A stretch of DNA of 64,000 bases, taken from assembly GCA_963845425.1 (NCBI GenBank), contig CAWJSC010000011.1, forward strand, positions 1-64,000. The letters are read 5' to 3'. The position numbers and the translations under genes are program-made. The notes under the pieces were generated by a model. That model saw only the letters and a list, made by a program, of their open reading frames with translations, did no database searches and had not been told where the DNA came from. Shown here piece by piece: positions 7,547-16,703 of the stretch. Each line of letters opens with the position of its first letter. Within the stretch, counting starts at the first letter, position 1. The DNA comes from DATDAH01 sp963845425. Its GTDB lineage: Bacteria > Actinomycetota > Acidimicrobiia > Acidimicrobiales > DATDAH01.

Positions 7547-10095
7547 CACAGCCTCCTCAGGCCGGGGTCGGGCCCGGGGGTCCAGGGTCGCACCTTCGCC
7601 CAGGCACCGGTGATCCAGGCCACCTCGGCGCCGACGATCACCGGGTTGAGGCGCAAGAGGGCGACCTCCGGAAGCAGGTCCGCCAGCGCCGAGACCCGCA
7701 GGACCAGATCCTCGAGCTGGGCGCGATCGGCCGTCGGGCCGCAGTCGTCGAGTAGCCGCCGCACCGGGGAGGCATCCACGAGGCGGCCGGCATCGAGGTC
7801 GGTCAGCGGGACGACGCGCTGTACGCGGTCGTCGAGGGCCAGGGCCACGGCACCGCCGACCCCGAGGCTCACCGTAGAACCCCACCGTGGGTGCTGGTGG
7901 AGGTCGACCAGCACATCGGCCCCCGGGGGGACCATGGCCTGGACCAGGGCGGGACGCATGCGGGCGCCGAGGTGCATGGCCATCCGCTCGTAAGCGGCCC
8001 GGACCTCCTCTGCGTCGTTGAGGTCCAGGGCCAGGCCCTGCGCCTCCACCTTGCCGAGGCGCTCGACACCCAGGGCCTTCAGGGCCACCGGACCGTCCTG
8101 CTCGACCGCGGCGATCACCGCCGTCTCGACGTCGTCGACCACCCGCCCACCGGGCGACTGCAGGCCGAAGGCGTCCAGGAGCGAGACGACCTCCTCGATG
8201 CCGAGGAACCGACCCGATGGGGCGTCGGCCAGCACGTCGGCGACCAGGACCCGGGCGGCGTCGACGTCGATGTCGTCGAACGGCGGCACGACGCCGGAGG
8301 GCCGGCCCAGCCAGGCGCCGTAGGCCGCCACCCGACCGAGGCTGCGGGCGGCTCGCTCGGGGAACGCGAACGTGGGCACCACCCCGACCGAAGGCTCCCG
8401 TCCCACCGTGGTGGCCACGACCGGCTTCCCGACGGCACCGGCGGCCGCACCGACGGCCTTGAGCACCGGACCCGACAGCGCCCCCGCGGGCTCGGACCAC
8501 ACCACCAGCGCGGCGTCGGCTCCGTCACGGAGCGCGCCGCCGACCGCCTCGGACCAAGCACCGGCCCCGGCGTCGTCGTCGAGCACCACCGTGTCGTCGA
8601 CGCGGAGGCCCCCGCCCGCGCAGGCGTCAGCGGCCACCATCGCCGGCCCCCGCCGGTTGGCCACGACCACGACGCCGCGGCCGGTGGGGACCGGCTGGGT
8701 GGCCAGGACCCGGGCCACGTCGAGGAGCTCCTCGGTGGTGTCCACCCGGATCACGCCGGTCTGGCGCATCAGGGCGTCGAGCATGTCGTCGGGCCATTCC
8801 TCGCTGCTGTGGTCGACCGGAGCCCGCCCGCTCTTCACCGCCACGATCGGCTTGACCCGCGACACCCGTCGGGCGATGCGGCTGAACTTCCGCGGGTTGC
8901 CGAAGGACTGCAGGTAGAGGGCGATGACCCTCGTGGCCGCGTCGTGCTCCCAGTACTGCAAGAGGTCGTTGGCGGAGAGATCGGCCTTGTCGCCCACCGA
9001 GACCACGCTCGAGAACCCCAGGCCGAAGATGGCGGCCCGCTGCAGGAGCGCCGTGGCCAGCGAGCCCGACTGGCTGAGGAACCCGATCGGGCCCGGGGCC
9101 ACGACGCCTACCAGTGGCGAGGCGTGCAGCCGGACGTCGGCAGCCGGGTTGACGGCGCCCAGCGCGCCGGGGCCGATCAGGCGCAGGCCGGACCGCCGGG
9201 CCGTGGCCACCAGGTCGGCCGGGGCCTCGGTCGCCGGGGTCAGGAGCACGGCGCCCCGCACGCCTTTGTCCCCACAGGCGGTGAGGGTGTCCGGGAGGTC
9301 CTCTGCGGCGACGGCGACCACAGCCAGGTCGACCGCCTCCGGCACGTCCTCGATGCGGGCCCGGGCCGGGGCGTCCCACGCGGCCGGGACCCCCACGCGG
9401 ATGACCGGTCCGGCGAAGTCATGGGCCAGGAGCTGGGCGAAGGCGGCCCGAGCCGGCTCGCCGACGGGGCCTTCCCCCGCGATCACCGCGACGGCCGAAG
9501 GCGCCAGGATGGCGGCCACCGAGCGGGCCTCGGCCCGCTGCTCCCGATCCTCGATGGCCGCCCGGGCCTCGTCGGTGGGGGCCAAGCCGAGCTCCACCTC
9601 GATGACGCCGTCGGCGAACTGCCGGTGGGCGTCGAAGCCGGCCCGTTCGAACACCTTCAGCATGCGGCGGTTGTCGGGTAGGACCTGGGCCACGAGCCCG
9701 TCCAGCCCCGCGTCGCGGGCGGCCGCGATGAGGTACTCCAGGAAGACCGTGGCCAGGCCACGACCCTGATGACCCTCGTCCGCCTGGAACGCCACCTCCG
9801 CCTCGTTGCTGCTCCGGAGGTGGTCGTAGCGGCCGATGCCGATGAGCTGGTCGCCGTCGAAGGCGACGAAGGCGACGTTGTGCACGTGGTCCACCGAGGT
9901 CAGGTGCTCGACCTCTTCCGCGGTCAACGTGGGCTTGGGCGAGAAGTAGCGGTAGTAGAGGCTCTCAGGGGACTGGCGCTGGTGGAAGGCCACCACGGCG
10001 TCGGCGTCCTGGGGCCGGATCGGCCGGAGGTGGACCACGCCGCCGTCGGCGAGCACCACGTCGCCCTCCCAGCGCAACTCGGGATCATCCCCCAT
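7546..10095 (-). CDS. GNAT acetyltransferase / acyl-CoA synthetase (ADP-forming type) fusion
   Basis: This 849-residue fusion starts with a GNAT domain (about residues 15-185). It continues with a CoA-binding and succinyl-CoA-synthetase-like region (about 190-600, including GFLSQSGSLATALL) and ends with an ATP-grasp domain (about 620-845). This architecture, with GNAT first, is known for actinobacterial Pat-type protein lysine acetyltransferases; the synthetase half is often catalytically dead and acts as a sensor. ATG 10095 was preferred over an in-frame GTG at 10104. It overlaps the downstream quinone reductase gene. Whether it acetylates proteins or makes acyl-CoA cannot be told from sequence alone. 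Confidence 0.88.
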   Translation of the reverse strand: MGDDPELRWEGDVVLADGGVVHLRPIRPQDADAVVAFHQRQSPESLYYRYFSPKPTLTAEEVEHLTSVDHVHNVAFVAFDGDQLIGIGRYDHLRSSNEAEVAFQADEGHQGRGLATVFLEYLIAAARDAGLDGLVAQVLPDNRRMLKVFERAGFDAHRQFADGVIEVELGLAPTDEARAAIEDREQRAEARSVAAILAPSAVAVIAGEGPVGEPARAAFAQLLAHDFAGPVIRVGVPAAWDAPARARIEDVPEAVDLAVVAVAAEDLPDTLTACGDKGVRGAVLLTPATEAPADLVATARRSGLRLIGPGALGAVNPAADVRLHASPLVGVVAPGPIGFLSQSGSLATALLQRAAIFGLGFSSVVSVGDKADLSANDLLQYWEHDAATRVIALYLQSFGNPRKFSRIARRVSRVKPIVAVKSGRAPVDHSSEEWPDDMLDALMRQTGVIRVDTTEELLDVARVLATQPVPTGRGVVVVANRRGPAMVAADACAGGGLRVDDTVVLDDDAGAGAWSEAVGGALRDGADAALVVWSEPAGALSGPVLKAVGAAAGAVGKPVVATTVGREPSVGVVPTFAFPERAARSLGRVAAYGAWLGRPSGVVPPFDDIDVDAARVLVADVLADAPSGRFLGIEEVVSLLDAFGLQSPGGRVVDDVETAVIAAVEQDGPVALKALGVERLGKVEAQGLALDLNDAEEVRAAYERMAMHLGARMRPALVQAMVPPGADVLVDLHQHPRWGSTVSLGVGGAVALALDDRVQRVVPLTDLDAGRLVDASPVRRLLDDCGPTADRAQLEDLVLRVSALADLLPEVALLRLNPVIVGAEVAWITGAWAKVRPWTPGPDPGLRRL

Positions 10096-10135
10096 GCCCC
10101 GCACGTTACGACCCGATCAGCGCGAGAATGCCGCC

Positions 10136-12376
10136 ATGACCGACACGGAGGATCAGCGAGTCGCGTTCCGGACCTGCCCGCTCTGCGAGGCCACCTGTGG
10201 CCTGGAGATCACCCTTGAAGGCGACCGGGTCAAGCGCATCCGGGGCGACCGGGACGACGTGTTCAGCCACGGCTTCATCTGCCCGAAGGGCTCGACGCTC
10301 AAGCAGCTGCACGAGGACCCGGACTGGTTGCGGGCGCCGGTCGTGAAGGACGGCGACCGCTGGCGCGAGGTGACCTGGGACGAGGCCTTCGCCGCCGTGG
10401 AGGAGGGCCTCACGCGGGTCTGGGACGCCCATGGCCGGAACGCCGTCGCCCTCTACCTCGGGAACCCGTCGGTGCACCACATGAGCGGTGCGCTCTACCT
10501 GCGTCCCCTCATCCAGTCCATGGGCACCCGGAACCTCTGCTCGGCCAGCACCGTCGACCAGATGCCCAAGCACGTGTCCTCCGGGCTGCTCTTCGGCGAC
10601 CCGGGCGCCATGCCCGTCCCCGACCTGGACCGCACCGACTTCCTCCTGATGCTGGGGGCCAACCCGTGGGAGTCCAACGGCAGCCTCTGCACGGCGCCGG
10701 ACTTCCCCGGTCGGGTCAAGGCCATCCGGGCCCGGGGCGGCCGGGTCGTGGTGGTGGACCCCCGTCGCACCCGCACCGCAGAGGAGGCTGACGAACACGT
10801 GGCCATCCGCCCCGGCGGTGACGCCCACCTGCTGCTGGCCATGGTCCAGGTCGTCCTGGAAGAGGGCCGCAGTGACGCCGGCGTCGCCGGCACCCACACC
10901 GACGACCTCGAGGACCTCCCGGCAGCCGTCGCTCCGTTCACCCCCGAGGCCGTCGCCGCCGTCACCGGCCTGGCGGCCGGCGACATCCGCCGCCTGGCCA
11001 GGGAGTTCGCGGACGCGCCGACGGCGGTGGCCTACGGCCGCATCGGCACCCACACGGTGTCGTTCGGAACCCTCGCGGCCTGGGCCGTCGACGCCCTGAA
11101 CCTCGTCACCGGGAACCTCGACCGCCCGGGTGGGGCCATGTTCCCGTTGGCCGCCCACTCCCGTCGCCGGGGCCGCGAGGGCGGGGGCCGGGGCTTCAGC
11201 ACCGGCCGGTGGAACAGCCGGGTCCGGGACTTCCCCGAGGTGCGGGGCGAGATCCCCGTGGCCTCGCTCGCCGACGAGATGGAGACCCCCGGCGAGGACC
11301 AGGTCCGCGCCCTCGTCACGGTGGCGGGCAACCCGGTGCTGTCGACCCCGGACGGGGGTCGCCTCGATGCCGCCATCGCCGACCTCGACTTCCATGTGGC
11401 CGTCGACCCTTACATCAACGAGACCTCCCGGCACGCGGACGTGATCCTGCCGCCGCCGTCGGCCCTCACCCGGGGCCACTACGACCTGGCCTTCTACGGC
11501 CTCGCCGTGCGCAACGTGGCCAACTACTCACCGCCGACACTGCCCGACCCCGACGCCGTCCCCGAGCACGAGATCCTGGCCCGCCTGGCGCTCATCGCGG
11601 CCGGCCAGGGGGCGGCGGCCGACCCTGCGGTCGTGGACGACCTGCTCTTCGACGGACTGCTGGCGTCGCTGCAGACCGCGCCGGACTCGCCGATCGCGGA
11701 TCGGGACCCCGGTGAGATCCGGACCGCGGTGGCCCACCACCCTCCTGAGGAGCGCCTGCTCGACCTCATGCTGCGGGCCGGGCCCTACGGCGACGGGTTC
11801 GGCACCGACCCCGACGGCCTCAGCCTGGCCCGGCTCCAGGACAACCCGCACGGCATCGACCTCGGCGCCCTGGAACCCCGCCTCCCCGGCGTGCTCAAGA
11901 CCACGTCGGGCCGGGTCGAGCTGCTGAGTGACCTGATCCGGGCCGACCTCGAGCGCCTGGCCGTCAGCCTCGAGGTCCCGGTGAACGGGACGATGGTGCT
12001 CATCGGGCGCCGCCATGTGCGCTCCAACAACTCCTGGATGCACAACGTCGAGGTGCTGGTGAAGGGCAGGGACCGCTGCACCCTGCAGGTCCACCCGGCC
12101 GACGCCGACCGCCTCGGCCTGGCCGATGGAGCGAGCGCCCGGGTCACCAGCCGGGTCGGCACGCTGGACGCTCCGGTCGAGGTGACCGACACCATCCGCC
12201 CCGGGGTGGTGTCGCTCCCCCACGGCTGGGGCCACGACCTGCCCGGCGTCGAGATGACCGTGGCCGGCAAGCGGCCCGGGGTCAACGTCAACCTGCTCAC
12301 CGACGGCGCGGAGCTGGACCCCCTGTCCGGCAACGCGGTCCTCAATGGCGTCCCCGTCGAGCTCAGCCCGGCCTAG
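10136..12376 (+). CDS. molybdopterin oxidoreductase (formate dehydrogenase / nitrate reductase superfamily)
   Basis: This 746-residue protein belongs to the DMSO-reductase superfamily. An N-terminal 4Fe-4S site is formed by CPLCEATC and FICPKG, with four Cys. The molybdopterin domains follow, and a C-terminal dinucleotide-binding domain begins near residue 615. There is no twin-arginine signal, so it is cytoplasmic. No partner electron-transfer subunit lies beside it, and the NLCSAST region near residue 138 is where the metal-ligand Cys, Sec or Ser is expected. I chose ATG 10136 over an in-frame ATG at 10094, which would extend into the divergent gene. The substrate is unknown. Confidence 0.88.
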   Translation: MTDTEDQRVAFRTCPLCEATCGLEITLEGDRVKRIRGDRDDVFSHGFICPKGSTLKQLHEDPDWLRAPVVKDGDRWREVTWDEAFAAVEEGLTRVWDAHGRNAVALYLGNPSVHHMSGALYLRPLIQSMGTRNLCSASTVDQMPKHVSSGLLFGDPGAMPVPDLDRTDFLLMLGANPWESNGSLCTAPDFPGRVKAIRARGGRVVVVDPRRTRTAEEADEHVAIRPGGDAHLLLAMVQVVLEEGRSDAGVAGTHTDDLEDLPAAVAPFTPEAVAAVTGLAAGDIRRLAREFADAPTAVAYGRIGTHTVSFGTLAAWAVDALNLVTGNLDRPGGAMFPLAAHSRRRGREGGGRGFSTGRWNSRVRDFPEVRGEIPVASLADEMETPGEDQVRALVTVAGNPVLSTPDGGRLDAAIADLDFHVAVDPYINETSRHADVILPPPSALTRGHYDLAFYGLAVRNVANYSPPTLPDPDAVPEHEILARLALIAAGQGAAADPAVVDDLLFDGLLASLQTAPDSPIADRDPGEIRTAVAHHPPEERLLDLMLRAGPYGDGFGTDPDGLSLARLQDNPHGIDLGALEPRLPGVLKTTSGRVELLSDLIRADLERLAVSLEVPVNGTMVLIGRRHVRSNNSWMHNVEVLVKGRDRCTLQVHPADADRLGLADGASARVTSRVGTLDAPVEVTDTIRPGVVSLPHGWGHDLPGVEMTVAGKRPGVNVNLLTDGAELDPLSGNAVLNGVPVELSPA

Positions 12377-12393
12377 GACAAGGACTCCTCGTT

Positions 12394-12437
12394 CTGGCGC
12401 CCGATTGAGGGGCCGGGGCGCCGCAATCAGGCGCCAG
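12394..12437. terminator. bidirectional hairpin between convergent genes
   Basis: The left arm CTGGCGCCCGATTG (12394-12407) pairs with 12424-12437 over 14 bp with one mismatch. It lies between the convergent molybdopterin oxidoreductase and SDR genes. The same left-arm 14-mer recurs at 22281-22294 in another convergent gap. Confidence 0.55.
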
Positions 12438-12450
12438 CACGGACCCAGCC

Positions 12451-13251
12451 CTAGGGGTCCACGGGGCGATTGGTCCAGCCGCCGCGGCCGCGGTCGGTGC
12501 GGAACCAGCCGCCGGCGGCTTCGGTGCCGCCCGCGGTGTTGAGGACCTGGCCGGTCAGGAACGCCGACTGGTCCGAGGCCAGGAAGAGCACGATGCGGGC
12601 CTGGTCCTCGGGTATGCCCATCCGGCCCACCGGCACCCAGCGGGGCCACAGGTGGCGCTGGTCCTCGGGCACCAACCGCTCGTAGGGCACCTGCAGCGAG
12701 TCGGTCACGTCCGGCGCGATGGCGTTGACCCGCACGCCCCGGTCCCCCACCTGGACCGCCAGTGACCGCGTGAAGTGGTTCACCGCCGCCTTGTACGCGC
12801 CGTAGACGGGGTCGGGCGGGTAGCCCCGGACCCCTTCGATCGACGACACGTTCACGATCGACCCCGACCCGGCCTCCACCATCGCGGGCAGGAAGGCCCG
12901 GGTCACCCGCAGCACGTGCAGGAAGTTGACCTGGTGCAGGGCATCCCAGTGCTCCGGGTCGGACTCGAGGAAGTCCATGACCCGGACCCAGTGGCCCACG
13001 TTGTTCACCAGAACGTCGGCCCGGCCCACGGCCGCCGCCAGGCCGGCGACCGCCCCGGGATCGGTCACGTCGAGGACGTGACCGATCGCGCCGGCGACCG
13101 CGGCCACCGTCTCCTCGGTCCGCTCGGCGTCGACGTCGACCACGTGCACCGTGGCCCCTTCGGCGCCCAGCAGCGCACTGGTCGCCCGCCCGATGCCCCC
13201 GGCCCCACCGGTGACCACCGTGACCCGGCCCTCGAGAAGTCGTCCGTCCAT
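12451..13251 (-). CDS. short-chain dehydrogenase/reductase (SDR)
   Basis: This is a classical SDR of 266 residues. It has the TGGAGGIG cofactor motif near residue 14, the NNVG motif near 85, the catalytic Ser in NVSS and the YGAYK catalytic Tyr/Lys pair. The cofactor-discriminating region has Asp residues after the second strand (VVDVD), pointing to NAD rather than NADP. ATG 13251 places the Rossmann motif at the normal distance; an in-frame start at 13299 would add 16 unrelated residues. The substrate is unknown. It ends against the convergent molybdopterin oxidoreductase gene. Confidence 0.9.
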   Translation of the reverse strand: MDGRLLEGRVTVVTGGAGGIGRATSALLGAEGATVHVVDVDAERTEETVAAVAGAIGHVLDVTDPGAVAGLAAAVGRADVLVNNVGHWVRVMDFLESDPEHWDALHQVNFLHVLRVTRAFLPAMVEAGSGSIVNVSSIEGVRGYPPDPVYGAYKAAVNHFTRSLAVQVGDRGVRVNAIAPDVTDSLQVPYERLVPEDQRHLWPRWVPVGRMGIPEDQARIVLFLASDQSAFLTGQVLNTAGGTEAAGGWFRTDRGRGGWTNRPVDP

Positions 13252-13323
13252 GTCCGGACCGTAGGCCACCCGCTCCCCCGAGCCGAGCTCAAGATGCATC
13301 TCTGCATATTTCCGTGCCTTTCC

Positions 13324-13352
13324 TTGACACCATTTGTGAATATAGGGATGAT
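13324..13352 (+). promoter_or_regulatory. promoter of the LPXTG surface-protein gene
   Basis: TTGACA (13324-13329) and GATGAT (13347-13352) are 17 bp apart in an AT-rich pocket (about 13300-13366) that stands out from its surroundings. It is placed to drive the surface-protein gene. Confidence 0.45.
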
Positions 13353-13393
13353 TTCATGTAGTTTCCATGTCTTCTCCTGTCGAGGTCACCGCC

Positions 13394-15628
13394 ATGTCCG
13401 CCTCCTGGGCCCCTCCCTCCCTCACCCGCCGGGGACTGCTCGGCCTGGCCGTCGTGCTGATCACGGTGGTGGCCATCGTCGTCGCCGCCACCGAGCCCGC
13501 CGGCGGCCAGGCCCCACTGGCCTGCGACGGCGGGCTCTACATCACGACCGGTGCACCCGACGCCATGACCCTCACCCGGGTCGACCAGGCCACCGGTGCG
13601 CTCACACCGATCGGTGACGGGGGCCTGGTGGCCAACGCGCTCGGTCACAACCCCGAGGACGGCTACCTGTACGGGATCGACCGTGACGCGCCCCACGGCA
13701 TCGTGCGGGTGTCCGCCGACGGGGCCGAGCAGCCCCTCGGCCCGGCCAGCGGCGCCCCCGCCTCCTGGGCGCTGACCTACGTCGGGACCTTCCTGGCCAA
13801 CGGCCACTACCTGGTACTGGGCGACAACGCCCCGGCGGCCACGCCCCGAGGGACGGTGGCGGGCACCTGGGCCGAGATCGACGTCAGCGCCCAGCCCCCC
13901 GAGGTGGTGCGCACGTTCTCCCACCCGTCGGTGGGCAACAACGACCTGCAGGACGTGGCCCTCGACCCGGTCGACGGCGAGCTCTACGCCCACAGCGTCA
14001 CCCGGGACCGGATCGTGCGCATCGATCCCGTCACCGGCGCCGCCACCGCGGTCGGCCCGACCTTCGCCACGCCCGCCAATGCCGGATCGTCCTTCTTCGA
14101 CGCCTTCGGGCGCATGTGGCTCTACGGCAGCGGCTCCGGCGCCACCACGGGCACGCAGGACACGCTGTACCGGATCGAGGACCCCGTCGAGGACACCCCG
14201 GTGGTCGTGGCCGATGGCCCCGCCGTCACCAATTCGGATGGCGCGTCGTGCCCCTTCACCGTGGGCATGGAGAAGACCGTCGAGCCCGGCGTGGCCTGCG
14301 CCGGGACCACCGTGACCTACCGCTACGAGATCACCAGCGAGGCCGTCGAATGGCCGGACCAGTCGTCCCCGGCCGCCGGGAGGACCGAAGCCGCGGCGAT
14401 CAATGTGGACTTCGAGGACCAGCTCCCCGACGACGGTCGCACGTTCGTCGCCGGCACCCTCGTCAACCCGTTCGGCGGTGACGAGTTGCCCTACGGCGGC
14501 ACCGACCGCCTCGTCATCGAGGACGTCGACGTGCCCCACGGGGCCGGTGGGACCATCGAGGTGGACGTCGCGGTGCCGGCGGACCTTCCCGCCGGGAGGG
14601 TGCTCAACCAGGCCCGGCTGACCGACCTCTCCGGCGCCTTCGGTGTCGAGGTGCTCTCGGAGTTCTCCGGCACGCCCCAGTTCCCTGACGCCACCCCGCT
14701 GGAGGTGCGCCAGTGTGCCGACATCGGCGTCGAGAAGTCCGTCGACGCAACCGTGGCCGGACCCGGCGACGAGCTCACCTACACGGTGCGCGTCACCAAC
14801 CACGGTCCCAGCGACGCCACCGACCTGGACTCCGTGACCGACACCCTCCCCGTGGGTCTGACCTTCCTGAGCGCCGAGGGCGGCGGCCAGGTCACCGCCG
14901 ACGGGACGGTGCGCTGGCCCGCCATGGACCTGGCCGTCGGCGAGCACCGGGACCTCACCGTCACCGCCCGGGCCGACGCCGACGTTCGCCGGGTGACCGA
15001 GGACGACATCGACCTGGACAACACCGCCGTGGTCCGGCATCCGGGTGACCCGAACCCGGACAACGACCGGGACACCGCCGTGGTGCCCGTCGACCACCCG
15101 GACCTGATCGTGGACAAGGACGACGGCCTGACCCTGGTGGCCCCGGGCGACGAGCTCACCTACACCGTGGACGTCCGCAACGCCGGGCCGGGGGATGCCC
15201 ACGGCGTGGTGGTGTCCGACGAGCTGCCCGACGAGCTGGAGTACGTGGGGGGCTCCGAGGGAGCGACCTACACCGAGCCCGGCGCCGTCACCTGGCCCGC
15301 CTTCGGCCTGGCCGCGGGCGAGACTCGGCGGTTGACCGTCATCGCTCGGGTGAGCGAGGACGCCGAGGCCGGGACCGAGGTCCACAACGTCGCCTCGGCC
15401 CCGCACCCCGAGGACCCCAACCCCGAGGACAACACCGACGACGACCGTGACCACGTCGACGGCGACCGACCGCCGCCCCGGGACGAGGAGCCCACCCCCG
15501 ATGTCGACCCACCCGTGCCATGGCTCCCCCGCACCGGCACGGCCGCCCTCTCCTGGGCCGCCATCGGCGTCGGGCTCATCGCCCTCGGCGTCGCCGCCCA
15601 CTGGTGGTCACGTCCCCGACCCACCTGA
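13394..15628 (+). CDS. sortase-anchored surface protein with DUF11 repeats and LPRTG signal
   Basis: This protein of about 744 residues has an N-terminal signal helix (about residues 13-33). A beta-propeller-like region (about 40-290) follows, with repeated short motifs such as LTRVDQATGAL and IVRIDPVTGAA. One spacer domain and at least two DUF11 domains come next (about 470-570 and 580-680; each begins near PGDELTYTVxVxN). After a Pro/Asp-rich linker the C-terminus is LPRTG, a membrane helix and a basic tail, the classical sortase cell-wall signal. ATG 13394 has GAGG upstream; an ATG at 13367 is also possible. No sortase gene is in the window. It is probably an adhesin or envelope protein; the ligand is unknown. 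Confidence 0.85.
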   Translation: MSASWAPPSLTRRGLLGLAVVLITVVAIVVAATEPAGGQAPLACDGGLYITTGAPDAMTLTRVDQATGALTPIGDGGLVANALGHNPEDGYLYGIDRDAPHGIVRVSADGAEQPLGPASGAPASWALTYVGTFLANGHYLVLGDNAPAATPRGTVAGTWAEIDVSAQPPEVVRTFSHPSVGNNDLQDVALDPVDGELYAHSVTRDRIVRIDPVTGAATAVGPTFATPANAGSSFFDAFGRMWLYGSGSGATTGTQDTLYRIEDPVEDTPVVVADGPAVTNSDGASCPFTVGMEKTVEPGVACAGTTVTYRYEITSEAVEWPDQSSPAAGRTEAAAINVDFEDQLPDDGRTFVAGTLVNPFGGDELPYGGTDRLVIEDVDVPHGAGGTIEVDVAVPADLPAGRVLNQARLTDLSGAFGVEVLSEFSGTPQFPDATPLEVRQCADIGVEKSVDATVAGPGDELTYTVRVTNHGPSDATDLDSVTDTLPVGLTFLSAEGGGQVTADGTVRWPAMDLAVGEHRDLTVTARADADVRRVTEDDIDLDNTAVVRHPGDPNPDNDRDTAVVPVDHPDLIVDKDDGLTLVAPGDELTYTVDVRNAGPGDAHGVVVSDELPDELEYVGGSEGATYTEPGAVTWPAFGLAAGETRRLTVIARVSEDAEAGTEVHNVASAPHPEDPNPEDNTDDDRDHVDGDRPPPRDEEPTPDVDPPVPWLPRTGTAALSWAAIGVGLIALGVAAHWWSRPRPT

Positions 15629-15633
15629 GCCGC

Positions 15634-16692
15634 TCACGCCAGGAACTCCTCGGACTCGAGGTCGAGGATCTGGCGTCCATGGCGGCCGGCCATGGCCAGG
15701 AACATGGCGTCGCCTCGGTCGGTGCGCTCCACGATCATCGAGGCCAGCACGGCCATGTGGAACCCGGAGAAGGCGAAGGCCCGGTAGTCGGCCCAGCACC
15801 GCGCCCAGTCGTAGCCCTCGACGCCGGCCGCCGACAGGGCCTCGTGGTACTCCCGGACCAGCACCTCCTCGTGGGCCCGTCGGTCCTCGACCGACAGTCC
15901 GGCGCCCAGGAAGTAGCTGACGTCACCCAGGCCCGGGCCCACCCCGACGGTCTGCCAGTCGACCACCGCGACCGGCGGGCCGCCCTCGGGCGTGCCGAAC
16001 AGCAGGTTGTCGAGCCGGAAGTCGTTGTGGATCACGGTGTGGGGCTCGGGGCGGTGCGCGTAGTACGCGCCCAGGCCGGCGATGAAGCGACTGCCCATGG
16101 CGACCACGTCATCGTCGAGGTCGCCCCCGTAGCGCTCCACGAAGTTGGGCCAGAGGACGGTGAGCATGGCGTGCATGGCGTCCTGGGACTCCGGGGACCA
16201 ACGCACCGCCCAGTCGAGACGGTCGAGGGCGGGGTCACCCCAGCGGGGGGCGTGTAGGCGGGCCGCCTCGGCCAGCACCAGGCGGGCCTGCTCCACGGTG
16301 CACCCGGCCACCTGGTCGCCCTGCTCGGCCGGGGCCAGGTCCTCCAACAGGAGCACGAAGTCGCCCGTCGCCAGGTCGATCTCCGCGTGGTGACACCGCG
16401 GCGACCGCACCGGTAGGTCGGCCGCCAACTGCTGGTAGAAGCGGACCTCGACCTCGTAGGTGCGCATGGCCATGCCGGTGGCCCGGCTGGTCTCGTTGGA
16501 CGACGGCAGCTTGGCCACGATCGACGCCGGGGCGCCGACCTCCCGGTCGTAGGTCAACGCCAGGCGGCGGCAGTCCCCCATCTGGCCGGTCCCGACCGAC
16601 TGCTGGTCCACGGTGGTCACGCGCGCGTCGGGCGCCAGCGTCCCGGCCGCGTGAAGGGCGGACGTCAGGCCGTCGGCGTCGAGGATCAGCAT
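15634..16692 (-). CDS. phosphotransferase of the ecdysteroid-kinase-like/APH superfamily
   Basis: This 352-residue protein has a kinase-like fold. The catalytic loop reads HNDFRLDN (near residue 224) and the metal-binding motif is VDWQ about 25 residues later. The N-terminal lobe includes a candidate lysine in SIVAKLPSS. It resembles the EcKinase-like/DUF1679 branch of aminoglycoside phosphotransferases, whose bacterial substrates are mostly unknown. It faces a second, clearly different phosphotransferase gene with 11 bp between their starts. A role in drug resistance should not be assumed. Confidence 0.82.
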   Translation of the reverse strand: MLILDADGLTSALHAAGTLAPDARVTTVDQQSVGTGQMGDCRRLALTYDREVGAPASIVAKLPSSNETSRATGMAMRTYEVEVRFYQQLAADLPVRSPRCHHAEIDLATGDFVLLLEDLAPAEQGDQVAGCTVEQARLVLAEAARLHAPRWGDPALDRLDWAVRWSPESQDAMHAMLTVLWPNFVERYGGDLDDDVVAMGSRFIAGLGAYYAHRPEPHTVIHNDFRLDNLLFGTPEGGPPVAVVDWQTVGVGPGLGDVSYFLGAGLSVEDRRAHEEVLVREYHEALSAAGVEGYDWARCWADYRAFAFSGFHMAVLASMIVERTDRGDAMFLAMAGRHGRQILDLESEEFLA

Positions 16693-16703
16693 CAGCGACC
16701 ATC

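Noticed and set aside
13289..15601. 770-codon minus-strand frame opposite the LPRTG protein
   Set aside because: Gly/Val/Asp/His-rich shadow frame; the plus strand has a signal peptide, DUF11 repeats and a sorting signal.
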